Made by a program: the position numbers and the translations under genes. The notes under the pieces were generated by a model. That model made no database searches, was not told the DNA's origin, and was given only the letters and a program-made list of their open reading frames with translations. Positions 19,960 to 31,405 of a DNA stretch of 64,000 bases are shown piece by piece (position 1 is the stretch's first letter; every line of letters begins with the position of its first letter). Source of the DNA: Thinopyrum elongatum (lineage: Eukaryota; Streptophyta; Magnoliopsida; Poales; Poaceae); NCBI GenBank assembly GCA_011799875.1, contig CM022297.1, positions 514,665,257 to 514,729,256 of the forward strand, in the 5' to 3' direction.

Positions 19960-22298
19960 ATGGATGAACTATTTTCTCTCTTGTAAAAATTATATTTCCT
20001 CTCTGTGTACATTGATATAGATGAACTATTTCGCTGGTGTGCATGTCTTTGGAACAAATATACTCTGTGTACATTGATATAGGTCCGCTTGACTATAATG
20101 AACTATTTATCCGCCTAGTTTTCTCTACTACTACTACTTGCAGTGAGTGGTATGCAATGCATGTGTCATGTCTACCGCAATGCATGTGTCAGTAGACATG
20201 ACAGCTTGTCCATGGAAGTTGAACCACGGCGACCATCACGTTTCTACCACTACCACACGCGATTCCCACGCCGCCGCTCCAACCCACGCCACCACATCCC
20301 CTGACGTGCGCCTCACCCCTCTCGGCCCCACAACTCCTCTACCTTTGTGTGCATGACATGTAGGCCAGCTGAACTGCGGCGACCATCAAGTTTCCACCAC
20401 AGCCATACGCGATTGGACGCGGCTTGCATGCTCCGCTCCTGGCTCCGATCCGTACTCCTGCACCATCCAATTTTCATCCAGCGGCTGTGACACATTTTGT
20501 CCCGGGCATCACTCCTCAGCCACAAATATAATAAATTAAATAAAGGCCCGTCTTTGCTTTCTACTTCTGTAATACAGGTAGTACTCGCCAGTGTGGCCAT
20601 CTATGCCTCGTAACACCCCGACGTCCAGCTGCGACACCCTCGCCACGGCCAGGCCACCACCGGCCGGTTCATCTCGAACGAGTGAGTCGCGAATGCCGCC
20701 GCGACAATGGCTAGCTAGGCATCTCGAACCACACCGATGCCGCTTCCCCGTAGCTGACCTACGCTGGCCCGTGGCCGAATGCCGTTGAGCCACGCATCAA
20801 CGTACGACGGCAGGAACGACTCCAGGCTCGCTGGCTCAACTACGTCGAATACATCATGTTCGCAAACCGGTATCCATCGAGCAGGTTGCTCCCACCCACG
20901 AGCACATGCCTATACATATCCAGCATTCCAGCCTTGCCGCTGAGTGGTACATCCTCGGGACGGTGCAAGCGGTCGGAATCTTTAGCCCAAGTCGAGCTAT
21001 GTGCCCCGGGTAGATCACTGGCTCCCGCCCGAGCTCATCCGGAGCGCGAGCTAGTAAACGTCGTGCAGCACATCACAACAGACAAGCAGCTCGACATGCG
21101 TCGCCCGGGTAGAGACTTTTGTTGGCCACAAGCTCCATGGTCTCGTCCAAGATCGGTGTGGTACTGCAGTTGAACATGCGGGTAAAATACTACGAGAGCA
21201 GCAGCATGTGCATGGCCCAGACGCTGATGTTGGCGTGGAGGAGGTGCTACTCGCTGGTGGCGCAGCATGCTACATGGGTTAGGCAGGCACCTGTTGCCAC
21301 ACTCGGAGGACAAGAAGGAAAGGAAAGGGTTTTGCATGCGTGTACAGATTCATGCAGGAAATTATTTTCTGGAAATATGGCCTTTGTTTACCTTTTTTTG
21401 AGGGTATAGATTACCCACACGAGGAAATCTATTACAGCATAACCATTGGATAAAAAATAGTGGTGCGGGAGTACGGATCGGAGCATGGGAGGAGAGCAGG
21501 CAAGCCTCGTCCCACTCAATTCCCACGACGCTGCTCGAACCCATGACACCACACGTCCGCCGACCTGCGACTCACCTCTCTCGGTCCCACCGCCCCTCTG
21601 CTTTTATGAGAATGACATGCGGGCCAGCTGCATTTGTGGTCCACATATCATTGACTCAAAGGCAGGTGCAATAGCCACTGAAGCTCAGTCCCGTGGGCCC
21701 CGAGAGGGAAATGTAACTCCTGCGCCAGGCCTTGTGGTGCTCCCGCAGTACGAATTCGTGCCAAACCCGGAATTTGTTTCTTACTACTACCAATGTGCCG
21801 GCCCGTGCGTTGCAATGGATCCAAAGTAGTAGAGTAATACTTGTTCACAAACTTGAAATATAAACACTCTAGTTTTGATATACATATATCAGTAAAAATA
21901 AATTATGCTTCACTGAAGACATATTCCTCGGGCTGGTTTGATGAGGGGAGGGGCGGGTGTGGCTAGTTTCAAGATAATTATAGATTTTTAAAACATTGGA
22001 GCAGATTTTTTCTAACATTTTGTAGCATGGCACGGCATCCAGTGCACCTAAGCATCTGAAAAAAAGTGGAGTGCACTCTAAACACATTATCTATTTATTT
22101 TTCTCTAGCCTTTCCTAGCCATGCAACAAAGCCACATAAGCTAGTCATGCATGCAATCCATAAATTGCAATATACTCCAGCATGCAATGCCGCCACATAA
22201 TCTATTTATGCCTGTTAGTCATAGGTTGTTTTTTGCATTAGTCCAAATATTAATGTTCCATAAAAATAAACACCAAATGTCCACCAGAGCTGAGGTAG
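19960..22298. other. Non-genic stretch with a dispersed direct repeat
   Basis: About 115 bp at 20258-20372 (CGATTCCCACGCCGCCGCTC to GACATGTAGGCCAGCTG) recurs in diverged form at 21514-21634. The copies are about 1.25 kb apart in the same orientation, consistent with paired ends or a segmental copy of an unclassified element. Between them the sequence is GC-moderate with no recognisable protein. From 21787 a Helitron-like terminus begins (listed separately). Confidence 0.5.
21787..21955 (-). mobile_element. Truncated Helitron 3' end
   Basis: CTACCAATGTGCCGGCCCGTGCGTTGCAATGG followed by CCAAAGTAGTAGAGTAATAC parallels the element at 25049 over about 150 bp. Read on the minus strand, a GC hairpin with CAACGCACGGGC lies about 10 nt before a CTAG-like end (here GTAG). 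The similarity stops near 21955 and no matching TC end is seen. Confidence 0.5.
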
Positions 22299-22995
22299 AG
22301 GACGTACAACGGGGGCGGTGGAGGCGTCTTCGTAAGAGGAGGAGAGCTCGAAGGATAATCTTGCACGTCCGCCGCCACCTGCATATTGGCGCGGGACTCC
22401 TTGAGCACCCACTGGAGCTCGCGCTCCTCCATGGAGTGGCGGAGTCACGGGATTTTCCTAAACCACGATGGGCACCATGCAGTACTCCTCGTAGCCGGGG
22501 GCGCGGTGCTCGCGTCCCGACTCCTGGGGTACTGTCTGGAGCACCCGCTCAACCACCTCGTGAGCCGCGAGGATGCCATGCTCACGGCCGTGCTGTTGGA
22601 GCACACGCTCGTGCGCCTGAGCAGCGAGGATGCGATGTTCGCGGGCGTGCTGCCGGAGCACGCGCTCATCCATGTCGAGAGCGGCGACGATGCGATGTTT
22701 GCGGGCGGCGATGATGCGATGCTCGCGGGCATGCTGCTGGAGAACGCGCTCGTCCACATTGTGAGCGGCGAGGATACGATGTTCGCGGGCGTGCTGCCCG
22801 AGCACGCGCTCGTCCACGTCGATTGCAGCAACGTTGCGATGTCTGCGGGCATGCTCTCGATGATGCGATGCTCGCGGGCATGCTGCTGGAGAACCCACTC
22901 GTCCACATTGTGAGCGGCGAGGACATGATGCACCTCCTCGTGACCGACCAGGGCGTAATGCTGGAGCACAGCTACCCCTCGTGGCCGATGAGGGC
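22299..22995 (-). pseudogene. Gene fragment with a coding 60-bp minisatellite (20-aa repeats)
   Basis: On the minus strand the best frame reads a 20-residue repeat with consensus AHNVDERVLQQHAREHRIIA. Copies include HNVDEWVLQQHAREHRI (from about 22925), AIDVDERVLGQHAREHRI, AHNVDERVLQQHAREHRI, ALDMDERVLRQHAREHRI and AQAHERVLQQHGREHGI. Indels shift the frame at least once (near 22850), and one unit is truncated to ARKHRIVA. The pattern of charged and hydrophobic residues suggests a long alpha-helix. I do not recognise the family. The frame ends in divergent sequence near 22455. Confidence 0.5.
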
Positions 22996-23640
22996 GAGCC
23001 GCTAGATCACACTATCCTCCACGTGGACAGTCAGCGCGCGCTACTCGCGGCCGTAGAGAGCGTGCTCCACCTCGGCGATGTTGGAGACTCCGTCCTCTTC
23101 CCAGGCCGCGGCGCCGTCCACTTCGGCAACGGCTGCGTGCTCCGGTGGGTGTTGTCTTCGTATGGGAGCTTCAAGCTACAGTACCAGCCTTTTCGTGGTT
23201 TCACATGGTCTGAGGAGAAAAATAGAATCGGAAGTAGCATAATATGTTGGAACGTATCGGAGGAAGGCTGGCAGGAGCAGTACAACAAACATCACATGCA
23301 CACCATATTTTGAGAAGGGTTTAATGTGATTTGTGTGAAATGGGTCTGTGTGATGTACGAGTAGTACATACATATCATTGTCATTCATGCACGCAACAAA
23401 CATTTGTGTGCATGATTTCACCCTATTTTCTTATTCTGTTTGGGAGTGGATTTGATTTTTGTAATCGGAGCTCATTTTTGTACTTGGTTTCAATTTAGAC
23501 TATGCATGTATTATTGCGAGAGATATATATAGAGAGAATATTTGTGTGACAAAGTGGGGGGCGGGGGCAGCGATACCTAACGAGAGAGGGGCATATGCGT
23601 GTTCGAAAGACTTTGTGTGTCGTAGAGAGAGGAGTGTCCG
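22996..23640. other. No gene recognised
   Basis: The first 300 bp may be the 5' continuation of the minisatellite gene fragment (GC-rich, minus strand). The rest is AT-rich with no protein domain or transposon end. Confidence 0.4.
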
Positions 23641-23700
23641 AAAGGGAGAGAGAGGGTGTGTGTGTGTGTGTGTGTTAGAGAGAGAGAGAGAGGTGCGTGT
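23641..23700. repeat. (GT)n(GA)n compound microsatellite
   Basis: A GTGTGT run followed by an AGAGAG run lies inside a purine-rich stretch. Similar compound runs occur at 13784, 45430, 45960 and, as CT on this strand, near 59300. Confidence 0.9.
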
Positions 23701-23829
23701 AACGTCGGGATCGACAATGTTACGAGGTTGCAGATATGGGAGAGCGATAGTGTGTGTGCGATGAAGGGACACACATACAGCGTCTGTTTGTGCGTGAGAG
23801 AGCTGGATAGACCTCGATAGCACGGTGAT

Positions 23830-25048
23830 CTTGTCGTATGCACAAAATCAACCTGAATAACAAGATGGAGTTCCTCCAAGCAACCGAAGAATCCGCTAGG
23901 ACTAAGATAATGCAATCGTAATTGTCAATATGAAGTAATTAAGGATAATGGTGGGGTTGCTGGTACTGAACAAAAGGCGGTAGTCCTACACACACCCCGC
24001 AAATGCAAATTATAGCGAAAACAAAACAATGTGTACACAACAACGGGAGTTCTAACGTAGAAAAAGGGTAGTAGCCTTATTTATATTTATAGACTATATT
24101 ACTACATTTTCTATTTGTATAGTTATATCTATATCTATTCCACTCCCTCCGTTTGTAATTTACTCCGCACATATATAGTTTTGACTGCATCCAAATTTTA
24201 TAAAGCTTGACCGAATTTGGTGAAAACAATATGAACATTTACACTAACAAATTTACATGATGTGTTAATAAAAGCAATGATGAATCAAATGATATATATT
24301 TGGTGGTGTATATGTTAATACCTTTTCCTACAAATTGTTGAAAGTATACAAAGTTTGACTTTAGAGAAACCCAATATACGGTATATGTATTATACATTCT
24401 ATATTCATTATTTTTCTGGAGTCAATGCATGTATTTGCACGCACACGATATAAACCGTTGATTGATGTTGATCCAATGGTCCAGGTGGCTGCGATTCGGA
24501 TCTACTATAAGTACCCATAGACGTTCTTCTCGAACGACCAGCATGATAGTGTGATCGATCCACACAAGAAGCTCTAAAGAAGACCTCCAAACGTGCCACA
24601 TGGCATCATGGGTGTCCCCCACATCATATTATTCATACTACGTTGACTGAAATAAAGATAAATCACCCAAAACAAGATCTTCCTGTTTTCTGTTCCTAAG
24701 ATGCTGTGCCGTGCACGTACCTAGTTGTATAGTGGTAGTATTAGTACAAACTTCGTAGTAGGTGTAGTACAGAGTGCTCCTACTCTATCAACGAGTCCCA
24801 TCTGACACCAAATTTCTTGGCTTCCGTGCTATAGCTAGATCTTCCCCTCCTCGTTTCTGTTTTCCAACACGGCGGGCGTGGTGCGGTTTGCCGATAGTCG
24901 GTTTGCTCAATTTTGGTCCCATATCAAAGTGAAAATGCTAGGCAACACGCCTTCCCTAGGTATGTGGCGTGCCGGACGGGCCGTGGAGTACTCCTGATTC
25001 TCGGGTGTGTTGAGGTGCAACACGAACGCGGTAGGCCTTTTCCTTTTA
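23830..25048. other. Non-genic, with a degenerate MITE-like segment
   Basis: At about 24144-24380 the sequence starts CTCCCTCCGTTTGTAATTTA, a terminus common to grass Stowaway-like MITEs, and continues with GTTTGACTTTAGAGAAACC. The opposite terminus is not intact, so only a decayed element can be claimed. Nothing else coding is visible. Confidence 0.4.
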
Positions 25049-25375
25049 CTAGCAATGTGCCCGTGCATTGCAACGGATCCAAAGTAGAATAGTACTTGTT
25101 CACAAACTTGAAAGAAAACACTCTTGTTTGGTATACATATATACCAGTAAAAATATATTACTTTTCACTCAAAATATATTTCTCAGGCTATTTTGATGAG
25201 GTCAGGAAGGGATGTGGTTATAAGGGGTTTTCTGCATATTGGAGCAGAGAAGTGGGTTATTGTTGCAAAAATGCCACAACTTACCTCACAGCCGTTAGAT
25301 GCAGATCTAATGGTCAGAAATGATGGATGGCAGACACACCACCATCACCAACTGAGTCTTTTATGGGAGTAGAGA
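25049..25375 (-). mobile_element. Small non-autonomous Helitron
   Basis: On the plus strand it begins CTAGCAATGTGCCCGTGCAT after an A (25048). Reversed, this is a Helitron 3' end: a hairpin (CCGTTGCAATGCACGGGC) about 8 nt before CTAG, followed by host T. The other end reads TCTCTACTCCCATAAAAGAC on the minus strand, the expected TC start. The base outside is T rather than A, so the exact 5' boundary is uncertain. There is no RepHel gene. Confidence 0.65.
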
Positions 25376-25540
25376 AACATGCATAAATTGTAACATTTGG
25401 TTCTGCTCCTTGGCACGATCGATAGATAGAAATAACGATTGGAAACACTAGGGCGGGGCTTTTCCCGCCAGATAAGCCAGGTAGTAGCTAGGTTGGCGCA
25501 TCGTCGGTTTGGTCACATGCGGTTCCACATGTTGTAGTGA

Positions 25541-25781
25541 CTAGCAAGATGCCCGTGCATTGCACGTAACATCAAGATGCATTTGTATGAGTAGTTTATC
25601 TTGTGAGAGAAAAGGATTAACGAGGGAAGGCCTTATTTGCAAATGAGGAGAGGGTTGTGGGTATCTTTTTGCAAAATTGCCATAGTTTCCTTCCTATTCG
25701 TTAGATATAAATCGGACGGCCTATATTGCAGGATGTCAGGCACACCATCATCACCAACTCTATTTTTTATAAGAGTAGAGA
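25541..25781 (-). mobile_element. Complete 241-bp non-autonomous Helitron
   Basis: The plus strand reads A|CTAGCAAGATGCCCGTGCAT ... AAGAGTAGAGA|T. Reversed, the element starts TCTCTACTCTTATAAAAAAT and ends with a CGTGCAATGCACGGGC hairpin plus CATCTTGCTAG. It sits exactly between host A and T, the Helitron insertion rule. A second copy of the same family, in the opposite orientation, is at 42653-43061. Confidence 0.75.
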
Positions 25782-25913
25782 TATAAAGCCTAGCCAATGC
25801 GCGTTGACCGGGGGGGTGGGGGGGACGACATTGTGGTTTGCGACGGGGAAGGGGCATGCTTCATGTACGTGTTCCAGTTTCTCGTTTTGAACTTGCGAAC
25901 ATGACAGGCGTGT

Positions 25914-27119
25914 TGTCGGGGATATCGTGCGACATATGCCAGGGGATGGCTTATCGTGGATGGGGACAAAAGTACGTCGCTGGGATCTAGAAGCAGGAGT
26001 GAGCGAGACCGCGTACGCTTGCAAATCTTACCGAGGTTCGGGGCTCTCCTAGGAGATAACACCCCTAGTCCTGCTCTGCGGGGTCTCCGCATGATCACTA
26101 TTTCAACAGGTGGCTACAAGCTTGCTCCTTGAGCTACCTGGCTGGAGGAGGAAGAAGGGCAAGGCTAGCTCTACTCCACTCTCTCTGCGTGTGTGTGTGG
26201 TGCTGTGAGTGCTCGACGAGGCCTCTGCCAAGGAGCCAACCCCCTGCATGGGGTGACCTGCGGGGTTTATATAAGCCTACCCCCCAGCGGTACAACGGTA
26301 ATCTAGCCAGATGCGGGGCCCGGCAGTCAGCGTCACTGGTCGCCGGCTTCTCCGCCGACCGCCGGGGCCCGCCGCCTGGTGGGTTCGCCGACTGCCGCGA
26401 TCTCAGCCGACAGGTGGGTCCCGCTGTTCACGGGCCGCGTTGACTGCTTTATGCTGTAGCATTGCCCCTAATGACGAAGGCCTCGTCAGGGGGAGCGTGG
26501 ATACAGTCCCGCCGCCTGGCGGGAACTCACTGTAGCCATACCCCGTCGTATCTGGTTAATGGCGCACGGACTTCGAGGGAGGAGGAGGGCCGCCTGCTGG
26601 GAGCCGGCCTCCCACTGAGCCGACTGGTCTGGGCTTGCCACCTTCTGGCTTGTCACGGACAAGTAGGGCCCGCCGCCTGCGGGCCGTACTAACCGCCCGT
26701 CACGGGAGCATGGCTCCCTCTGCCATGGGTGACATCATGAGTGGCATGGCAACAGTCCTGCGTTGGGCGCAGGATGCCTGCTCGGTACGCAGTACTGTGG
26801 CCACGCCCTGCCCTGGATTCGGGGGTGGCAGGCCTGTACTGTAGCCATGCCCTGTCTCATCATGTTTATGTTGGCACTGACTTTGAGGGCGCGAGGGGCC
26901 GCCTGCTAGGACTCGGCATCCCAGGAGGCCGCCTGCCAGGAGTCGACCCACTTCATGGCCGTCTTGTGGACTCCGCCGCCTCCCGGCTACCGGCTGCTTG
27001 GACCAGCCAGCCTCAAGAAGGCGGCCCTTGTCCTTGATGTTTGAGGGGCGCAACCTGCCCCGATGTCTTGAAATACCAAAGGGAGCTTATGGGGCTACCC
27101 GTGGTCATTTACTCCGACA
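25914..27119 (-). repeat. 3' LTR of the gypsy element
   Basis: 1206 bp, starting TGTCGGGGATATCGTGCGAC on the plus strand and ending TTTACTCCGACA. It is the same length as the partner at 38782. It contains TTTATATAAG, a palindromic TATA candidate, at about 26267-26276. Confidence 0.95.
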
Positions 27120-27590
27120 GTAGACCCCGAAGCTGATGAGGCGCTGCGGCTGAAGGGGCGAGAAGCCTCAGCAGCTTCATACTCCGGACCGTCTGGTATT
27201 TTGCTTCGTCCGTCTTCCGAGGTGCCGGCTGGTAGGTGTCGGCCATGACCAGGCAGGCCATCTGGCGATTTCGAAACGTCGTGGTGGGGACCAGGTGGCA
27301 TGCTAGCCAGACGTTAGGCTTGCCGCCCGCGCATGTCGGCCATGTGGCGTCGTCAGGTCAAGCCGACCTGCCAGCCCATGTGCGTTACGGGACGGCGCCG
27401 CAGGCCGTGGCCCGCCACTATAGTGCCTCGGCCCGCGCACGGATCCGCTGCGGCCGAGGTGGACTGTTGGACTTCTGTGGTAGTTAATACGCGCCTTTGC
27501 CGGCGCCGCAATAGTGGGATCGTGGGGGAGTGGGCGTAGTTAATCCCACGATCCCCCACGCCCCCGTCCCCTTGGCTTCGCCGCCTGGGG

Positions 27591-27600
27591 CTATAAGTAG
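27591..27600 (+). promoter_or_regulatory. TATA box of the antisense gene
   Basis: CTATAAGTAG lies about 190 bp before the ATG at 27788, followed by a GC-rich leader. It is oriented for the antisense gene and lies outside the LTR, so the gene appears to carry its own promoter. Confidence 0.55.
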
Positions 27601-27787
27601 GGGGAGGAGGGGGGTGGCAGATGCACGCACGCCCTCCTCTCCCTTCGCTGTTCTTCATTTTCTCCGCTGCCGTCGAAGTGCTGCCGCAGCCCGCCGTCGT
27701 CGAGCGTCCTCTCGCTACGGCTTCTTTGCTCCGCCGCAGCCTCGCCCGCTCGCCACCGCGCCGCGCCTGCGACGAGCTCCTTCGTCC

Positions 27788-30700
27788 ATGGCGCGCTCAC
27801 GATCCGGCGACTGGGACGGCTCCAACGTCCACGATGACCATCTCTCTGTCCTCTGTCAAACACGGTGGCTGCCCCGGGAGGCAAATGTGCAGGTGCGCGT
27901 TCCCCCCGAAGCAGAAATCTTGCCGGCTCCGGAGGACGATGAACACGTCGTCTTCCGGTCCCATTTCCTTAGCGGCTTCAGCCTTCCGGCCAGCGACTTC
28001 CTCCGCTCCTTCCTCGACTTCTACCGAGTCCAGCCACACCACCTCACGCCAAACACGGTGGTGCTGCTGGCCACCTTCATCACCATGTGTGAAGGGTACC
28101 TCGGCACTATCCCCACTCTCGAACTCTGGGGGGAGTGCTTCTACCTCAAGCTGGGCACCACCGCCAAGGGCCAGGCGGCTCAATGCGGAGCCTGTGTGGC
28201 GGTGCAGTGCCCGGACACCGGGAACCGCTTCCCGCCCATCTCCTTGCTGTAGTCAGCCAAGCTGTGGTAGAAATCCTATTTCTACGTCAAGAACATCCAC
28301 CCGATAAGCGAATACGTCAACTTGCCGGCCTACGCAGCCGGCCCGCCGGCCGAGCCGCGCGCCAACTGGCAGTACAGGCCAAGTTCCCTGTCGGCCGCCT
28401 CCTCCGCCGCCCTTGCCCAACTTCAGGCGATGTCGGAGTCGGAGGGCCTGAAGGGCTCGGACATGCTGGCTGCCTTCGTGACGCGCCGAGTGCGCCCCCT
28501 CCAAGCCCGGTCTCACATCATCAGCTGCATGAGCAGGCACTGGGACCCGTGCCGGATGTGCACACAGGACCTGCCGGACGTGGAGGTGGTCCGGCTGGTC
28601 AACTATATCTCCAACTGCAAGCTGTCGGAGGTGGACTGGCGGTTCGGCATGCGGCTGTACGACCGCGCACATCCGCCGCCTGCGGTGAGTCGTGTAATTC
28701 TTTTCTCTTTGCTGGTCCGAGTTCTTGTTTTGCCGCCTGACCAGTCGGCCATGGTGCAGGTCCTCCTGGCCCAGTCGGCCACCGGCGCTCTGGATCCAGG
28801 TCAGGAGTATATGCCGGATCGAATGAGGAGCGACGTGGAAGACCCCGACTTGGGGACGGCCGCCATGGAGGAGGACGACGCCATAGTTGGCGACGGTGGA
28901 GCAGGCGGCTCCAGGGCAGGAGGCGGCCTTGAGGACTGGCCGGACAACGATGAGGAGGAGAACGAGCCTCCCACCCGCACGGCACCGACAGAGCAGGCGC
29001 GAGCTCCTCAGCCGCGCCGACCGCACCAGGCGGCCCAAAAAAGCGCCGGGCCGGCTCGTTGCTGTTCGGCAGCCGGCCGAAGAAGTCCAAGCACGCGGCC
29101 TCCGCGACCAGGCAGCAAGAGGCCGCTGCAAGAGCGGCCCAGTTCCAGAGGGCCCCGAAGCAGCCCCCGATGGTGTCCGCGTAAGTGTTTGGCTGTGTTT
29201 TCCTTTCTCCTTCCTTGCAAACTTTTTCTGAGTTTTTCTCTTGTCTTGCCTGGATCAGGGCCCCACTCACTCTTGAGCGGTCTACCGCTGCTTCCGTGAT
29301 CGGGGAGGCAGAAGGCTCCGCCAATACCCGCCGCGTGGACCCGCTCGCCGACCTCCAGGCAGCGACGGAGAGGAACGCACGGGAGGCGCGCGAGGAGCGG
29401 GAGGAGGTGGAGAGGCAGGAGGCGGAGGCGGCCAGGGCAGCGCGGGCGGACGCGGCCGCCAAGGCTCGGGCGGACGCGGCCGCTATGGCGCAAGCGGAAG
29501 AAACCGCGCGCGGCCAGGCCCCGCAACTTGTCGTTCCGTTGCGTGCGGCGCCAACAGCGCCAGAGATCCCGGTGCCGACTGGAGGAGCCGGCGATGACCA
29601 GCCGGTCGTGGAGAGAGGAGGAGGCGACGCCATCGTCTCGGAGGCGGAGGTGCCCCCGCAAGCGCCGACTGCCGGGGCCCGAGGCAATCGGCCTGACGTG
29701 CCACCGGCGTCGCCGGTCGGTGTCGAGTTGGTGGTGGGGGCGACTCCCGTGGTCCGCCCTTCGGTGCGCCGGCGTGCGGCGAAGGCGGCCTCGGCGCCGC
29801 AGGCGCAGGAGGTCGGTGCCGCGAGCTCATCGGCCCTAGACGCAGAGGCCACCAGTGCCCCCCCACCGGAATGGACACCTGGGGGCGGGACAGGCGTGCT
29901 GAACAAGGCCGCGCAGGACGTTCAGGCCCAGCTCTAGGCCCAAGGCGCCGCCCTCCAGCAGTGTACGAAGGCATTCTTGGCGACGCGGACGGCCGTTCAG
30001 GTATGCTTTTTTGCTTTGTTTTTTTTATTCTTGCAGTCTTCCATGGGGGCGGGCCAGCGCACCCACTGGGTGTAGCCCCTGAATTCCGGGCCGGCTGCTG
30101 AGCAGGCGGCTCGGAACTTTAAGGTAGGTTCCGAGTGCTAACTTGTTTTCTCTTGTTTTGTCTTCGTTGCAGGACTACCACAACATCCGCGCAGCCGCCT
30201 TCAACTCCCAGGTCCAGGAGTTGGCTAAGCGGACCGCCGACCTCACCGAAAGCCGGCATAAGCATTCTGTCTACTTCCTCGTGGGGCCGCGTCAGCGCAC
30301 CCGCTGGGTGTAGCCCCCGAGATTCGGGCCGACTGCTGAGCAGTCGGGCCGGATCTTCTGGCAACCACTTTCTTTTTTGGTCATCTTTGTTGATTGTCCT
30401 CTCTTTCTCATTTTTGCAGGAGCCAACGCCACACTGCAGCAGCATCTGGGCGAAGTCTAGACCGAGCTGCGCGTCAAGGAGGAGGAGCGCCGTAAGGCGG
30501 CCCTGGAGCACAACCGTCTGGCCAAGAAGTTGGCAAACGAGGCGGACCAGCACAAGGCGGAGCTCCAGAAGCTCAAGGAGGCGGAAGGCGCCCTTCAGGC
30601 CGAGTTTGAGGTCGAACGCTCAAAGTGGGCCGAGAAGGAGGCGATCCTCGCCGCTGGCTACGGCGAGATTGAGGACATGATCGACGGTAAGCTTCTTTCT

Positions 30701-31405
30701 TTGGAATAGCTGCCGACTGCATCGGGAGTCTGCTTCTGATGTCTGTTTTTCTTTTGCGTAGACTTCTTTCATGGCCACGCCGTCGCCATCAGCCAGGCCA
30801 TCGAGGCGCGGCGCGACCGACGTAGGAGGGAAGGAGTGGATATCCCGCCCGACGCGCCTCGGAACAAGAACGAGCAGCTCCTGGCCGTCAGGACGCGTTT
30901 ACAGCCGATTCACCGTCTGCTCCGCCGCCTTCAACGTGCCGGGTCTTAGCTGGTTTCCACCCTCTGGCCAGGCAGCCAAGCTCCACGCACCCCCAGTCAG
31001 ACCGCCGACTAGTTGGATGCGGCAATCGGCCGCTTCGAGGCTTGGAGGGGCTCCTCCGCTCGGGCAGGCGCCTGAATTGCCTTGGAGTTCGTCAAGGCAT
31101 GGTATCCTAGATTGGACCTAACCCAGTTGGCCACGTTCCGGCAGGAGGCCATGGAAGAGTTGGTGGCAGCGGGCCCCGCGCTCATCCATCGTGCGGTGGC
31201 GATCGTCGAGTACACCGACACCGGCGTCTTCTTCGCCGAGCTGGACGAGGAAGGTGCCGAGGTGCCGATGGACTGGTTCGGGCTGAACCCGGATGACGGC
31301 GAGGACTCGGCGGAAGAAATCGCCTCAAGCGATGAAGGTGAGGATGAGGAAGATGAGGATGGTGAAGGCGACGCACCGGAGGGCGGAGTGGACGCCCAGC
31401 CTTAG
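27788..31405 (+). pseudogene. Antisense multi-exon gene of the gypsy element (Transposase_28-like plus coiled coils)
   Basis: It starts MARSRSGDWDGSNVHDDH. Exon 1 (27788-28684) carries a domain resembling Pfam Transposase_28 (putative gypsy-type; SHFLSGFSLPASDFLRSFL, LWGECFYLKLG). Later exons are about 28745-29180, 29259-30000, 30173-30245, 30420-30686 and 30762-31405. They encode an acidic linker, Ala/Glu/Arg-rich coiled coils (RNAREAREEREEVERQEAE, RVKEEERRKAALEHNRLAKK) and a conserved C-terminus (IALEFVKAWYPRLDL) ending in Asp/Glu runs. Most introns are GT-AG, but the donor after exon 4 is not visible. Nonsense codons are TAG at 28250, 28268, 29935, 30458, 30947 and 31010 and TGA at 31073. 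A one-base indel lies in the A-run near 29036. The function of such antisense genes is not established. This copy is dead. Confidence 0.78.

Noticed and set aside
19571..20074. Poly-Ser, poly-Phe, poly-Arg and poly-Lys frames around 19820-19910
   Set aside because: These are translations of the GAA/TTC microsatellite; only the Lys frame continues a real gene, and that is past a stop.
22386..22913. Plus-strand frame with AMLAGMLLENALVHI-like repeats
   Set aside because: It is the antisense of the 60-bp minisatellite. The minus-strand reading gives the more regular, charged helical repeat.
29259..30000. Long minus-strand frame 28599-29906 as a separate gene
   Set aside because: It is a shadow of the GC-rich coiled-coil exon of the plus-strand antisense gene, which has the splice sites and domain.
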